Assembly (NCBI GenBank): GCA_934445015.1
Contig: CAKSDJ010000069.1
Location: 1-5,430, forward strand
DNA from: an uncultured Eubacteriales bacterium
GTDB taxonomy: Bacteria > Bacillota > Clostridia > Oscillospirales > Acutalibacteraceae
Reading direction: 5' to 3'
DNA length: 5,430 bases
Of this stretch, positions 1-4,788 are shown piece after piece. The notes beneath the pieces were generated by a model. The model saw only the letters and a list, made by a program, of their open reading frames with translations, ran no database searches and was not told the origin of the DNA. A program made the translations under genes and the position numbers. How positions within the stretch are numbered: the stretch's first letter is position 1; every line of letters starts with the position of its first letter.

Positions 1-214
1 ATACTTTTTCTTTCAAAGCGATAGCTGCGCCTATTTCATATGCCCATGCAGCATTTTCAAAGCATATCGGCTGTACGCCCTTTGTGATTGAGTATGCGTC
101 TACTCCATATGAATCACAGATCTCTTTTGCCTCGTCTATTGAAGCTATGCCGTGCTTTTTAAGCTCTGCATTAATCTGGTCAATTCTTCTTTCATAACTT
201 TCAAATAATGCCAT
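1..214 (-). CDS. GGGtGRT-family protein, N-terminal part (runs off left edge)
   Basis: The visible part is the first 71 residues, starting MALFESYERRID and ending IGAAIALKEKV at the window edge. I recognise the GGGtGRT family (Pfam GGGtGRT protein) from this N-terminus, including the segment KGVQPICFENAAWAY at about residues 45-59. Family members are usually a little over 300 residues, so most of the gene, including the name-giving glycine-rich motif, lies outside the window. The biochemical role is not established. Cysteines are visible at 33 and 51. The start is fixed by a strong Shine-Dalgarno GGAGGT (223-228), 8 bases upstream of the ATG. The NifU-like gene ends only 15 bp upstream, so the two are almost certainly co-transcribed; this pairing with a NifU-like protein recurs in anaerobes. 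Family assignment is confident; a metal or Fe-S related role is only inferred from the neighbour. Confidence 0.85.
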   Translation of the reverse strand, partial: MALFESYERRIDQINAELKKHGIASIDEAKEICDSYGVDAYSITKGVQPICFENAAWAYEIGAAIALKEKV

Positions 215-229
215 TACAGTGTACCTCCA

Positions 230-922
230 TTATTCATTTCTCGGGTCGATCAGCTTAACAGCGTCATCAACTCGTCCGTATTGACCGCTTGCCATTTTGA
301 GAGCTTCATTAGCGTCCATACCTTTTTTAATCATTTCCATCATTTTGCCGAGGTGAACAAACTTGTAGCCGATTATTGTATCGTTTTCATCTACGGCACA
401 TTTGGTTATGTAACCTTCGGCAAGTTCAAGGTAACGCGGACCTTTAACTTTTGTAGCGTAAGTTGTACCTGTTTGTGAACGCAAGCCTTTACCGAGGTCT
501 TCAAGACCTGCGCCTATCGGCAGACCGTCTTCACTGAAAGCGGTTTGTGTACGTCCGTAAACTATCTGCAAAAACAATTCGCGCATTGCAGTGTTAATTG
601 CGTCGCAAACAAGGTCTGTGTTAAGTGCTTCAAGCAAAGTTTTGCCTACAAGAATTTCAGACGCCATTGCCGCTGAGTGTGTCATACCCGAACAGCCTAT
701 GGTTTCAACAAGGGCTTCCTCAATTATGCCGTCTTTAACATTAAGGCTGAGTTTGCAGGCACCCTGTTGCGGTGCGCACCAACCGATACCGTGTGTAAGA
801 CCCGAAATATCTTTGATTTCTTTTACCTGTACCCACTTACCCTCTTCGGGGATAGGTGCCGGACCGTGATATGCGCCTTTTGCAAGCGGACACATATTCT
901 GTACTTCTTGTGAATAGTTCAT
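230..922 (-). CDS. NifU-like iron-sulfur cluster scaffold-type protein
   Basis: The product is 230 residues. Residues about 45-115 resemble the NifU/IscU N-terminal scaffold domain: a WCAPQQGAC segment (C49, C56), a dgiIeeal strand, IGCSGMTHSAAMASE (C77) and LVGKTLLEAL, followed by C106. The family assembles Fe-S clusters on three conserved cysteines; here C49 or C56, C77 and C106 are plausible equivalents, which is an inference from spacing. The extra N-terminal segment and the C-terminal ~110 residues are unlike housekeeping IscU, so this is a divergent member whose cluster-building activity is unproven. The start chosen is MNYSQEV because AAAGGAG (931-937) sits 8 bases upstream. A longer reading frame opens at 985, but its first codons lie inside the promoter. 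It is the first gene of an operon with the GGGtGRT gene, which starts 15 bp downstream. Confidence 0.8.
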   Translation of the reverse strand: MNYSQEVQNMCPLAKGAYHGPAPIPEEGKWVQVKEIKDISGLTHGIGWCAPQQGACKLSLNVKDGIIEEALVETIGCSGMTHSAAMASEILVGKTLLEALNTDLVCDAINTAMRELFLQIVYGRTQTAFSEDGLPIGAGLEDLGKGLRSQTGTTYATKVKGPRYLELAEGYITKCAVDENDTIIGYKFVHLGKMMEMIKKGMDANEALKMASGQYGRVDDAVKLIDPRNE

Positions 923-956
923 ATATGTTGCTCCTTTCAAGATTTCATACAACATC

Positions 957-985
957 AGTATAACATTTTTTTCGACAAAAAACAA
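957..985 (-). promoter_or_regulatory. Sigma-A promoter of the NifU-like / GGGtGRT operon
   Basis: Reading leftward, TTGTTT (980-985) and TATACT (957-962) are separated by 17 bases, with TG one base before the -10 (extended -10). The -10 matches consensus in 5 of 6 positions and the -35 in 3 of 6. Predicted transcription start is near 950, giving a leader of about 28 bases before the ATG at 922. I saw no riboswitch-sized leader and no clear operator here. Confidence 0.6.
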
Positions 986-1023
986 TACTTTAAAAGATAA
1001 TTTTTTAACATTTATACTTTAAA

Positions 1024-2409
1024 TCAAACGTCAGAAATTATATTTTTTATCCAGGAGCCGCGTTTTACAAACACATAACCCAGCACGCATTTAATAAAAT
1101 TAAGCATTTGACATATAAAGTATATCTGTAAAATACCGAGCGAAGTGTACTTTACCAAAATCAATGCAGATGTAACGTTTACACACCATACAAAAATACT
1201 GTCAAAAATCAGGGTTATCAGCACCTTACCTCCCGAACGGAGCGTAAAATATGACGCGTTGGCATAAGCGTCAAAAGGCAGTGTTAGCGCTGTTATTTGC
1301 ATAAGCCGTGTTGCCGTTATGCGAACACTTCCGCTCACATTATATATAAGCGGTATATATTTTGCTGTTACCGCATAAATTATTCCTGCCAATACACTGA
1401 TAAAAACCGAGAACACAATCAGTTTAGAAGCGGTTTCTTTTACGCTGTTATCGTCACCGTTACCCAAGTCCTGACCTAAAATTATGCCTATTGACACACC
1501 CACAGCCATAAACGCGACCGAAAAAACATTAAAAAACGTTTGCGAAATATTGTTAGCCGCAACAACGTCTATGCCGCGCAGAGAGTAACATTGATTTACT
1601 TTTGCTATGCCGGCAGCCCAAAGCGCTTCATTTATCATAAGAGGCATACCCTTTTTGAATATTTCACATATAAGACCAAATGAAACGTAAGGCTTTTTCC
1701 AACCGTTTAGTATAAACGAACATTCTGCGCGTTTGATAAGTGTATATATAATCAAAAAAGCAAGTTCGGCAAAACGCGAAATAACCGTTGCTATTGCGGC
1801 ACCGTTAACACCAAGCCTCGGAGCACCGAATTTACCGAATATTAAAATATAGTTAAACGACATATTGAAAATTACTGCTATAACGCCGGCAATCATAGGT
1901 ATAAACGCCTGATTTGTTTCGCGGAGCGTACTGCCGTAACATTGTGCTATTGTATAAGGCACAAGACCTATAAGCATTATTTGCATATAACCTTTACCGA
2001 ACTCAAGAGACTGCATTGCCGAGTCGGCGTTGAATTCATCGCGCAAATACAGTGACATTAAACTTTCACCGCCGAACCTGAATAATAAAATACCGGCAAG
2101 AGCAAGCAGAACACAAAAAATCATTTTAAAGCAAAAGGTTTGTTTTACGCCCTCTAAATCCCTTTTACCGAAATATTGTGCAGTAAAAATACCCGCGCCC
2201 GAAATCGCGCCGAATACGCACAGGTTAAAAACAAAAATAAGTTGGTTTGCAACCGCCACACCCGTCATTTGCAATTGACCTACATTGCCCACCATTATAT
2301 TGTCAAGCATATTCACAAAATTTGTAATGCCGTTTTGTATCATAATCGGCAGCATTAAAACAAATACCCTTTTATATAACGACTTATCGCCGATAAATTT
2401 TTTAATCAT
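1024..2409 (-). CDS. MATE-family efflux transporter
   Basis: This 461-residue polytopic membrane protein has the length and pattern of MATE (multidrug and toxic compound extrusion) antiporters, which export cationic drugs or metabolites in exchange for Na+ or H+. Visible hallmarks are the first helix LPIMIQNGITNFVNMLDNIM (P21, D36) followed by VGNVGQLQMTGVAVANQL, then GIFTAQYFGKRD (73-84), the fourth-to-sixth helix stretch LRETNQAF through FGKFGAPRLGVNGAAIATVISR (162-212), and the second-half repeat SIGIILGQDLGNGD (306-319). About twelve hydrophobic helices are visible. The ATG has AGAGGT (2415-2420) five bases upstream. It has its own promoter and no co-directional gene close behind; the next operon starts 101 bp downstream with its own promoter. 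The substrate cannot be told from sequence. Note that MATE-fold relatives also include lipid flippases, but this sequence looks like the NorM/DinF-like transporter group. Confidence 0.93.
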   Translation of the reverse strand: MIKKFIGDKSLYKRVFVLMLPIMIQNGITNFVNMLDNIMVGNVGQLQMTGVAVANQLIFVFNLCVFGAISGAGIFTAQYFGKRDLEGVKQTFCFKMIFCVLLALAGILLFRFGGESLMSLYLRDEFNADSAMQSLEFGKGYMQIMLIGLVPYTIAQCYGSTLRETNQAFIPMIAGVIAVIFNMSFNYILIFGKFGAPRLGVNGAAIATVISRFAELAFLIIYTLIKRAECSFILNGWKKPYVSFGLICEIFKKGMPLMINEALWAAGIAKVNQCYSLRGIDVVAANNISQTFFNVFSVAFMAVGVSIGIILGQDLGNGDDNSVKETASKLIVFSVFISVLAGIIYAVTAKYIPLIYNVSGSVRITATRLMQITALTLPFDAYANASYFTLRSGGKVLITLIFDSIFVWCVNVTSALILVKYTSLGILQIYFICQMLNFIKCVLGYVFVKRGSWIKNIISDV

Positions 2410-2443
2410 AACATACCTCTGTAAAACTTAATACCAAGTTGAC

Positions 2444-2472
2444 ATTTTAACACAAACATATATTGATTGCAA
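2444..2472 (-). promoter_or_regulatory. Sigma-A promoter of the MATE gene
   Basis: TTGCAA (2467-2472) and TAAAAT (2444-2449) are separated by exactly 17 bases, with TG one base before the -10. Predicted start is near 2437, giving a leader of about 28 bases before the ATG at 2409. The -35 abuts the T-tract of the upstream terminator, so the two genes appear to be separate transcription units. Confidence 0.6.
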
Positions 2473-2473
2473 C

Positions 2474-2503
2474 AAAAAAAGACGGAAAATTCCGCCTTTT
2501 TTT
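2474..2503 (-). terminator. Intrinsic terminator of the SOS-linked small gene
   Basis: In the leftward RNA the stem GGCGGA / TCCGTC (within 2481-2496; one G-U pair, loop of about four bases) is followed by seven U residues (from 2474-2480). Seven A/T bases on the other flank (2497-2503) make it look bidirectional. Read rightward, however, the stem carries an A-C mismatch and is weaker, so the main orientation is leftward, about 40 bases after the stop codon of the 64-residue gene. Confidence 0.75.
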
Positions 2504-2535
2504 GCGCTAAAGTAAAGGAGTTAAAAATGTGAAAC

Positions 2536-2730
2536 CTATGCTCTGTGTTTTTCAGGGCAACAGGTTTTACAAACATTGTTACCGTGTATTACCTTAAATC
2601 TGCGACGGCGAACCCACGCAACGATTTTTTCTTCAAAGGCAACAAACACGTCTTCATGAAATACCGCCCATATTGCAAAGCCTACCAAAGCAATCTCGAA
2701 TATTGTAAACATAGTATCTTTTAAATTCAT
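2536..2730 (-). CDS. SOS-box-controlled 64-residue single-pass membrane protein
   Basis: The product is MNLKDTMFTIFEIALVGFAI... (64 residues), which I do not recognise as a characterised family. Residues about 7-24 form one hydrophobic membrane segment. Residues 25-40 (HEDVFVAFEEKIVAWV) look amphipathic, residues 41-44 are RRRR, and the tail carries C54, C57 and C58 (CKTCC) next to H49 and H62. The basic stretch after the helix suggests an N-out, C-in orientation by the positive-inside rule (inference). The start is fixed by GGAGG (2737-2741), 6 bases before the ATG; an upstream in-frame ATG at 2799 would place coding sequence across the promoter and LexA box and is rejected. It has a perfect-consensus promoter with a LexA operator just downstream of the start site, so it should be strongly repressed and then induced by DNA damage. 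SOS-induced small membrane proteins elsewhere include division inhibitors (YneA, SidA) and membrane-depolarising TisB; a similar job is possible but no homology is claimed. Confidence 0.8.
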   Translation of the reverse strand: MNLKDTMFTIFEIALVGFAIWAVFHEDVFVAFEEKIVAWVRRRRFKVIHGNNVCKTCCPEKHRA

Positions 2731-2743
2731 AATTTTCCTCCGC

Positions 2744-2757
2744 CGAACATTTGTTCG
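2744..2757 (-). promoter_or_regulatory. LexA operator (SOS box)
   Basis: The leftward strand reads CGAACAAATGTTCG, a 14-base site with perfect outer symmetry that fits the Firmicute LexA/DinR consensus CGAACRNRYGTTYG-type at every position. It lies about 7-20 bases downstream of the predicted transcription start (near 2764) and directly before the Shine-Dalgarno of the 64-residue gene, a position where bound LexA would block transcription. It is the only GAAC-N4-GTTC site I found in the window on reading through it. Confidence 0.88.
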
Positions 2758-2770
2758 ATTTCTGTATTTC

Positions 2771-2799
2771 ATTATAATAGCTTTTTTGACATTTGTCAA
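2771..2799 (-). promoter_or_regulatory. Perfect-consensus sigma-A promoter of the SOS-linked small gene
   Basis: TTGACA (2794-2799), 17 bases, TATAAT (2771-2776): both hexamers match consensus in all six positions. Predicted start is near 2764. Such an unusually strong promoter paired with a strong LexA box is the usual design for a tightly repressed, steeply inducible SOS gene. Confidence 0.85.
2786..2799. repeat. 14-bp inverted repeat over the -35 of the SOS promoter
   Basis: Leftward strand TTGACAAATGTCAA: arms TTGACA / TGTCAA around two bases. It includes the -35 hexamer and shares the 8-base core ACAAATGT with the LexA box 28 bases further on. It lacks the GAAC/GTTC half-sites, so it is not a proper LexA box. 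It could be a second, weaker operator or a by-product of the consensus -35 sequence. Confidence 0.45.
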
Positions 2800-2821
2800 G
2801 TGCTTTTTACAAATTTATTAT
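2793..2821 (+). promoter_or_regulatory. Possible divergent rightward promoter
   Basis: TTGTCA (2793-2798), 17 bases, TATTAT (2816-2821); each hexamer matches consensus in 5 of 6 positions. It would start transcription near 2828, just before the 2831-2852 inverted repeat, with a leader of about 155 bases to the PAP2 gene. In such AT-rich DNA this may be chance, and a closer promoter exists at 2921-2949. Confidence 0.3.
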
Positions 2822-2830
2822 AATTTTTTT

Positions 2831-2852
2831 AAAGTCCAAAAGTTTGGACTTT
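2831..2852. repeat. Perfect 22-bp inverted repeat, candidate operator
   Basis: Arms AAAGTCCAAA (2831-2840) and TTTGGACTTT (2843-2852) are perfect complements around two bases (AG). The seven-T run lies on the left (2824-2830), and neither strand has a U-tract following the hairpin, so it does not look like a terminator. The near-zero spacer suits a dimeric DNA-binding regulator better than an RNA hairpin. I cannot name the regulator. It sits about 70 bp upstream of the PAP2 -35 and about 30 bp upstream of the SOS promoter -35. Confidence 0.55.
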
Positions 2853-2920
2853 AACGCCGCTTTTTGGATTTTTTAATCGAATATTTAACACAAAATAATA
2901 CTTTATTCATTATTTGTCTA

Positions 2921-2949
2921 TTGAATATGTTTTTAAAAAGTGTTAAAAT
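2921..2949 (+). promoter_or_regulatory. Sigma-A promoter of the PAP2 gene
   Basis: TTGAAT (2921-2926), 17 bases, TAAAAT (2944-2949), with TG one base before the -10. The 10-base context GTGTTAAAAT is identical to that of the MATE promoter. Predicted start is near 2956, giving a leader of about 28 bases to the ATG at 2984, the same as in the two leftward promoters. Confidence 0.6.
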
Positions 2950-2983
2950 CTATTCATAACATTAAAAAGGGTTTGAGAGTTTT

Positions 2984-3631
2984 ATGTTTGACTACTACAA
3001 AGACTTTAACTTTAAAAATATAACTTCACCTAAGTACAGGCATCTGTTTTGGTTGCTGTTTTGGCCTGTGTACATTGCGCTTTTTATTGCCACAGAAAAA
3101 CTGCTTGTGCCTGTGTATGACGTATACTGCCCGCTGGATAAAATTATCCCGTTTTGCGAGTTTTTTGTTATACCCTATGTTTTATGGTATGCGCTGCTTG
3201 CGTTTACGTCGCTTTACACCTTGTTTTTTGACATACCCGCATTTAAAAAGTTTTATAAATTTTTATGTGTAACCAGCGCCGTAACATTTGCAATTTACAT
3301 ACTGTTTCCTAATATGCAAAATTTGCGTCCTACCGAATTTGCGCGCGATAATTTTTTGGTTGATATAATGAAAAATCTTTACGCACTTGATACCAACACA
3401 AATGTATGCCCGTCAATCCACGTAGTATTTTCAATAGGTATTTTGTTTACGTTGTGGAATACAAAGCATTTTAAAACTCCCGCTTGGCGAACCGTAATTT
3501 TATTATTTACCGTTTTAATATGTGTTTCAACAGTATTTTTAAAGCAACACTCGGTGATTGATATAGCAGCAGGCGCTGTTTTGTCGTTTGCGGTATTTCC
3601 CTTTATATTTTTAGAACATAAAAATACTTAA
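2984..3631 (+). CDS. PAP2-superfamily membrane phosphatase (AUR1-like subgroup)
   Basis: This 215-residue membrane protein has roughly five or six hydrophobic helices (about 21-37, 57-82, 92-108, 147-158, 168-185, 191-210). The PAP2 catalytic motifs are recognisable: NLRP (113-116) as the remnant of motif C1, CPSIH (142-146) as motif C2 with H146, and STVFLKQHSVID (182-193) as motif C3 with nucleophile H189 and D193. The family hydrolyses or transfers lipid phosphates such as phosphatidic acid or undecaprenyl diphosphate at the membrane. Two departures from canonical PAP2 are visible: the C1 lysine is not at its expected place, and the C3 arginine is replaced by T183. Both fit the AUR1 / inositol-phosphorylceramide-synthase-like branch as I know it, so phosphotransfer to or from a lipid is possible. 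The Shine-Dalgarno is weak: AAAGGG (2966-2971) is 12 bases away and GAGAG is closer. It is monocistronic and divergent from the SOS-linked gene. Confidence 0.85.
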   Translation: MFDYYKDFNFKNITSPKYRHLFWLLFWPVYIALFIATEKLLVPVYDVYCPLDKIIPFCEFFVIPYVLWYALLAFTSLYTLFFDIPAFKKFYKFLCVTSAVTFAIYILFPNMQNLRPTEFARDNFLVDIMKNLYALDTNTNVCPSIHVVFSIGILFTLWNTKHFKTPAWRTVILLFTVLICVSTVFLKQHSVIDIAAGAVLSFAVFPFIFLEHKNT

Positions 3632-3652
3632 TATCACAGATAAAATACCCTA

Positions 3653-3665
3653 GAGCGGAGCGCTC
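3653..3665 (+). repeat. Small GC-rich hairpin after the PAP2 gene
   Basis: GAGCG (3653-3657), loop GAG, CGCTC (3661-3665). It lies 22 bases after the PAP2 stop and is an island of G+C in AT-rich DNA. The nearest T-run (3674-3678) is eight bases after the stem, so a terminator role is possible but poorly supported. It also marks the point where the gene remnant's reading frame opens. Confidence 0.3.
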
Positions 3666-3863
3666 GAAATTAGTTTTTCGGTAAGTAAAAATAAAAACTG
3701 CAAAGGTAACTTTTATAAAAATTACGAGCTTCAAGATGCTTTAAGTTCTTTAAACGAAGAACAAAAACAGCAGATAAAAGAATCATATATTCAGCAATCG
3801 ATAGTATCTGCAACCTGTTCAGACTTTACTGATATAAACGCAATATATCAACAGGTTATATAG
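3654..3863 (+). pseudogene. Start-less 3' remnant of an unrecognised gene
   Basis: A frame open from the TAG at 3651-3653 to the TAG at 3861-3863 encodes 69 codons with natural-looking protein, including NYELQDALSSLNEEQKQQIK and then ESYIQQSIVSATCSDFTDIN, ending YQQVI. No ATG, GTG or TTG occurs in frame, so it is most simply the surviving C-terminus of a gene whose 5' part was deleted. A formally possible ATT start at 3669, 8 bases after GGAG, would give 64 residues, but ATT starts are very rare. Composition (Q/E/K/S-rich, helical LNEEQKQQIKESYIQQ) is protein-like but matches no family I know. It sits between the PAP2 gene and a strong terminator hairpin in a 354-bp stretch (3632-3985) with no intact gene. 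It could also simply be a chance open frame. Confidence 0.45.
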
Positions 3864-3885
3864 CGTAAAGGATTAACAGCATTAT

Positions 3886-3933
3886 ACAAAATCACCGTGA
3901 CAAGTCAAAAAAAGACTTTCACGGTGATTTTGT
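3886..3933. terminator. Long convergent hairpin, probable bidirectional terminator
   Basis: A 15-bp perfect stem pairs 3886-3900 (core AAAATCACCGTGA) with 3919-3933. Inside it, after one bulged C, a further 5-bp stem AAGTC / GACTT closes a seven-A loop (3907-3913). Each strand ends in UUUU after the G+C part. It lies between the rightward remnant/PAP2 unit and the leftward 60-residue gene, as expected for a shared terminator, although the U-tracts are short. Confidence 0.65.
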
Positions 3934-3985
3934 GTTTGCATCTTAAATTATAAAATATTTTTAATAAATCTCTGAAACAGAATTT

Positions 3986-4168
3986 TTATTTGAAAATTGT
4001 TTGAACTCCGTCAACGATTTCGCCTACCGCCTTTACAACTTTTGCAGAACCTTTTGAAATGTTATGTTTATCCTGCATTATCATTTTGCCGGCAACAACG
4101 GCGGCGGCACCTGCAACCATACCTGCTCCCATACCTTTGATAAAAGACATTGATGTGCTTTTTTGCAT
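3986..4168 (-). CDS. Small Gly/Ala-rich hypothetical protein, probably membrane-associated
   Basis: The 60-residue product begins MQKSTSMSFIKGMGAGMVAG. Residues about 9-31 are rich in Gly, Ala, Val and Met with a GxxxG-like spacing (G12, G14, G16, G20, G27), suggesting a glycine-zipper membrane helix. The remainder (MQDKHNISKGSAKVVKAVGEIVDGVQTIFK) looks like an amphipathic helix with lysines on one side. It resembles the small YtxH-like or glycine-zipper hypothetical proteins of Clostridia in overall design, but I cannot assign it to a named family or function. The start is supported by GGGAGG (4178-4183), 9 bases upstream. That ribosome binding site lies in the distal arm of a terminator-like hairpin, so translation from the rfb transcript is probably limited. 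It follows rfbC by 64 bp on the same strand; a functional link is not implied. Confidence 0.7.
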   Translation of the reverse strand: MQKSTSMSFIKGMGAGMVAGAAAVVAGKMIMQDKHNISKGSAKVVKAVGEIVDGVQTIFK

Positions 4169-4174
4169 AAAATA

Positions 4175-4217
4175 AAACCTCCCTTCAAAAGTAGTGTTAC
4201 CGTTTGACGGGAGGTTT
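4175..4217 (-). terminator. Terminator-like hairpin that buries the downstream ribosome binding site
   Basis: In leftward RNA, AAACCUCCC (from 4209-4217) pairs perfectly with GGGAGGUUU (from 4175-4183). An inner UCAAA / UUUGA stem sits next to a U-C type mismatch and a short loop, and the structure is followed by UAUUUUAUG. This has the form of an intrinsic terminator for the rfbB-rfbC transcript. However, the right arm is also the Shine-Dalgarno of the 60-residue gene and the U-rich tail runs into its ATG. A weak TATAAA at 4219-4224 could start a transcript near 4212 that would lack about half the left arm, but its -35 is poor. Confidence 0.6.
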
Positions 4218-4232
4218 ATTTATATCCAATTT

Positions 4233-4784
4233 TTACTTTTTGTATTGACTGAAAGGAGGATGTATTTTATCCTTATCTGAAAGTTTTATCTCCATATCTG
4301 CGGGTATAGGCCAGTCAATGCCTATATCCGGGTCATTCCACATAAGGCCGCCCTCATCGTTGGGATGATAGTAGTCGTCAACCTTGTAACAGAACTCAGC
4401 TTCATCGGACAAAACAACAAAGCCGTGTGCAAATCCTTTCGGCACCAAAAACTGACGTTTGTTTTCGGCAGAAAGAATAACGCCTTCCCATTTTCCGTAA
4501 GTTTCTGAGCCCTCGCGCAGGTCAACGCAAACGTCAAAAACTTCGCCGCGAACGCAGCGCACCAATTTTGTCTGCGGATAGTTTATCTGAAAATGCAGAC
4601 CGCGAAGCACGCCCTTTGTAGACATAGACTGATTGTCCTGAACAAAGTCTATATCTATTCCGCCTGCCTTAAAATCCTCTTTTTGATATGTTTCCATAAA
4701 ATAGCCGCGGCTGTCGCCGTAGGCGGTGGGTTCTACAATTATAACGCCGTCAATAGAAGTTTTAATAAAATTAAACTTGCCCAT
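4233..4784 (-). CDS. rfbC: dTDP-4-dehydrorhamnose 3,5-epimerase
   Basis: This cytoplasmic cupin-fold enzyme epimerises C3 and C5 of dTDP-4-dehydro-6-deoxy-glucose, the third step of dTDP-L-rhamnose synthesis from glucose-1-phosphate. At 183 residues it has the family's normal length. Diagnostic segments are GDSRGYFMETY (23-33), FVQDNQSMSTKGVLRGLHFQ (47-66) with catalytic base H64, KLVRCVRGEVFDVCVDLR (73-90), SAENKRQFLVPKGFAHGF (105-122), the active-site FCYKVDDYY with Y133, WNDPDIGIDWP (149-159), and the C-terminal LSDKD, whose aspartate D172 should partner H64. All key residues are present, so it should be active. The Shine-Dalgarno AAGGAG (4795-4800) lies within the last codons of rfbB and the genes are 4 bp apart, indicating one operon with translational coupling. 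The product feeds rhamnose into cell-wall or capsular polysaccharide. Also called rmlC. Confidence 0.96.
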   Translation of the reverse strand: MGKFNFIKTSIDGVIIVEPTAYGDSRGYFMETYQKEDFKAGGIDIDFVQDNQSMSTKGVLRGLHFQINYPQTKLVRCVRGEVFDVCVDLREGSETYGKWEGVILSAENKRQFLVPKGFAHGFVVLSDEAEFCYKVDDYYHPNDEGGLMWNDPDIGIDWPIPADMEIKLSDKDKIHPPFSQYKK

Positions 4785-4788
4785 TTAA

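Noticed and set aside
923..985. Upstream extension of the NifU-like gene to an ATG at 985 (251 residues).
   Set aside because: The extra 21 codons cover the promoter hexamers; the ATG at 922 has AAAGGAG 8 bases upstream.
985..1023. Direct repeat ATACTTTAAA between the MATE gene and the NifU-like operon.
   Set aside because: Two short A/T-rich copies in an AT-rich spacer, without a partner element or hairpin; not distinguishable from chance. No terminator for the MATE gene could be recognised there either.
2439..2467. Rightward TTGACA at 2439-2444 as a possible promoter.
   Set aside because: No acceptable -10 lies at 16-18 bases and there is no rightward gene behind it.
2514..2532. Rightward AAAGGAG followed after six bases by ATG TGA, a start codon directly followed by a stop.
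   Set aside because: It gives a one-codon frame with no continuation and lies in the 3' untranslated part of the leftward small gene; most likely chance.
2731..2799. Upstream extension of the 64-residue gene to an ATG at 2799 (87 residues).
   Set aside because: The extension would be translated across the -35, -10 and LexA box, and the ATG would lie upstream of the predicted transcription start. The ATG at 2730 has an ideal GGAGG.
3965..3990. Small TCTG-AAA-CAGA hairpin flanked by AAAT/ATTT just downstream of the 60-residue gene.
   Set aside because: The T-run suits rightward transcription only and overlaps the stop codon of the leftward gene; the much stronger hairpin at 3886-3933 already explains termination.
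4252..4262. Rightward GAAAGGAGGATG resembling a ribosome binding site and start.
   Set aside because: It is antisense to conserved C-terminal rfbC codons and the Shine-Dalgarno directly abuts the ATG; no plausible protein follows.
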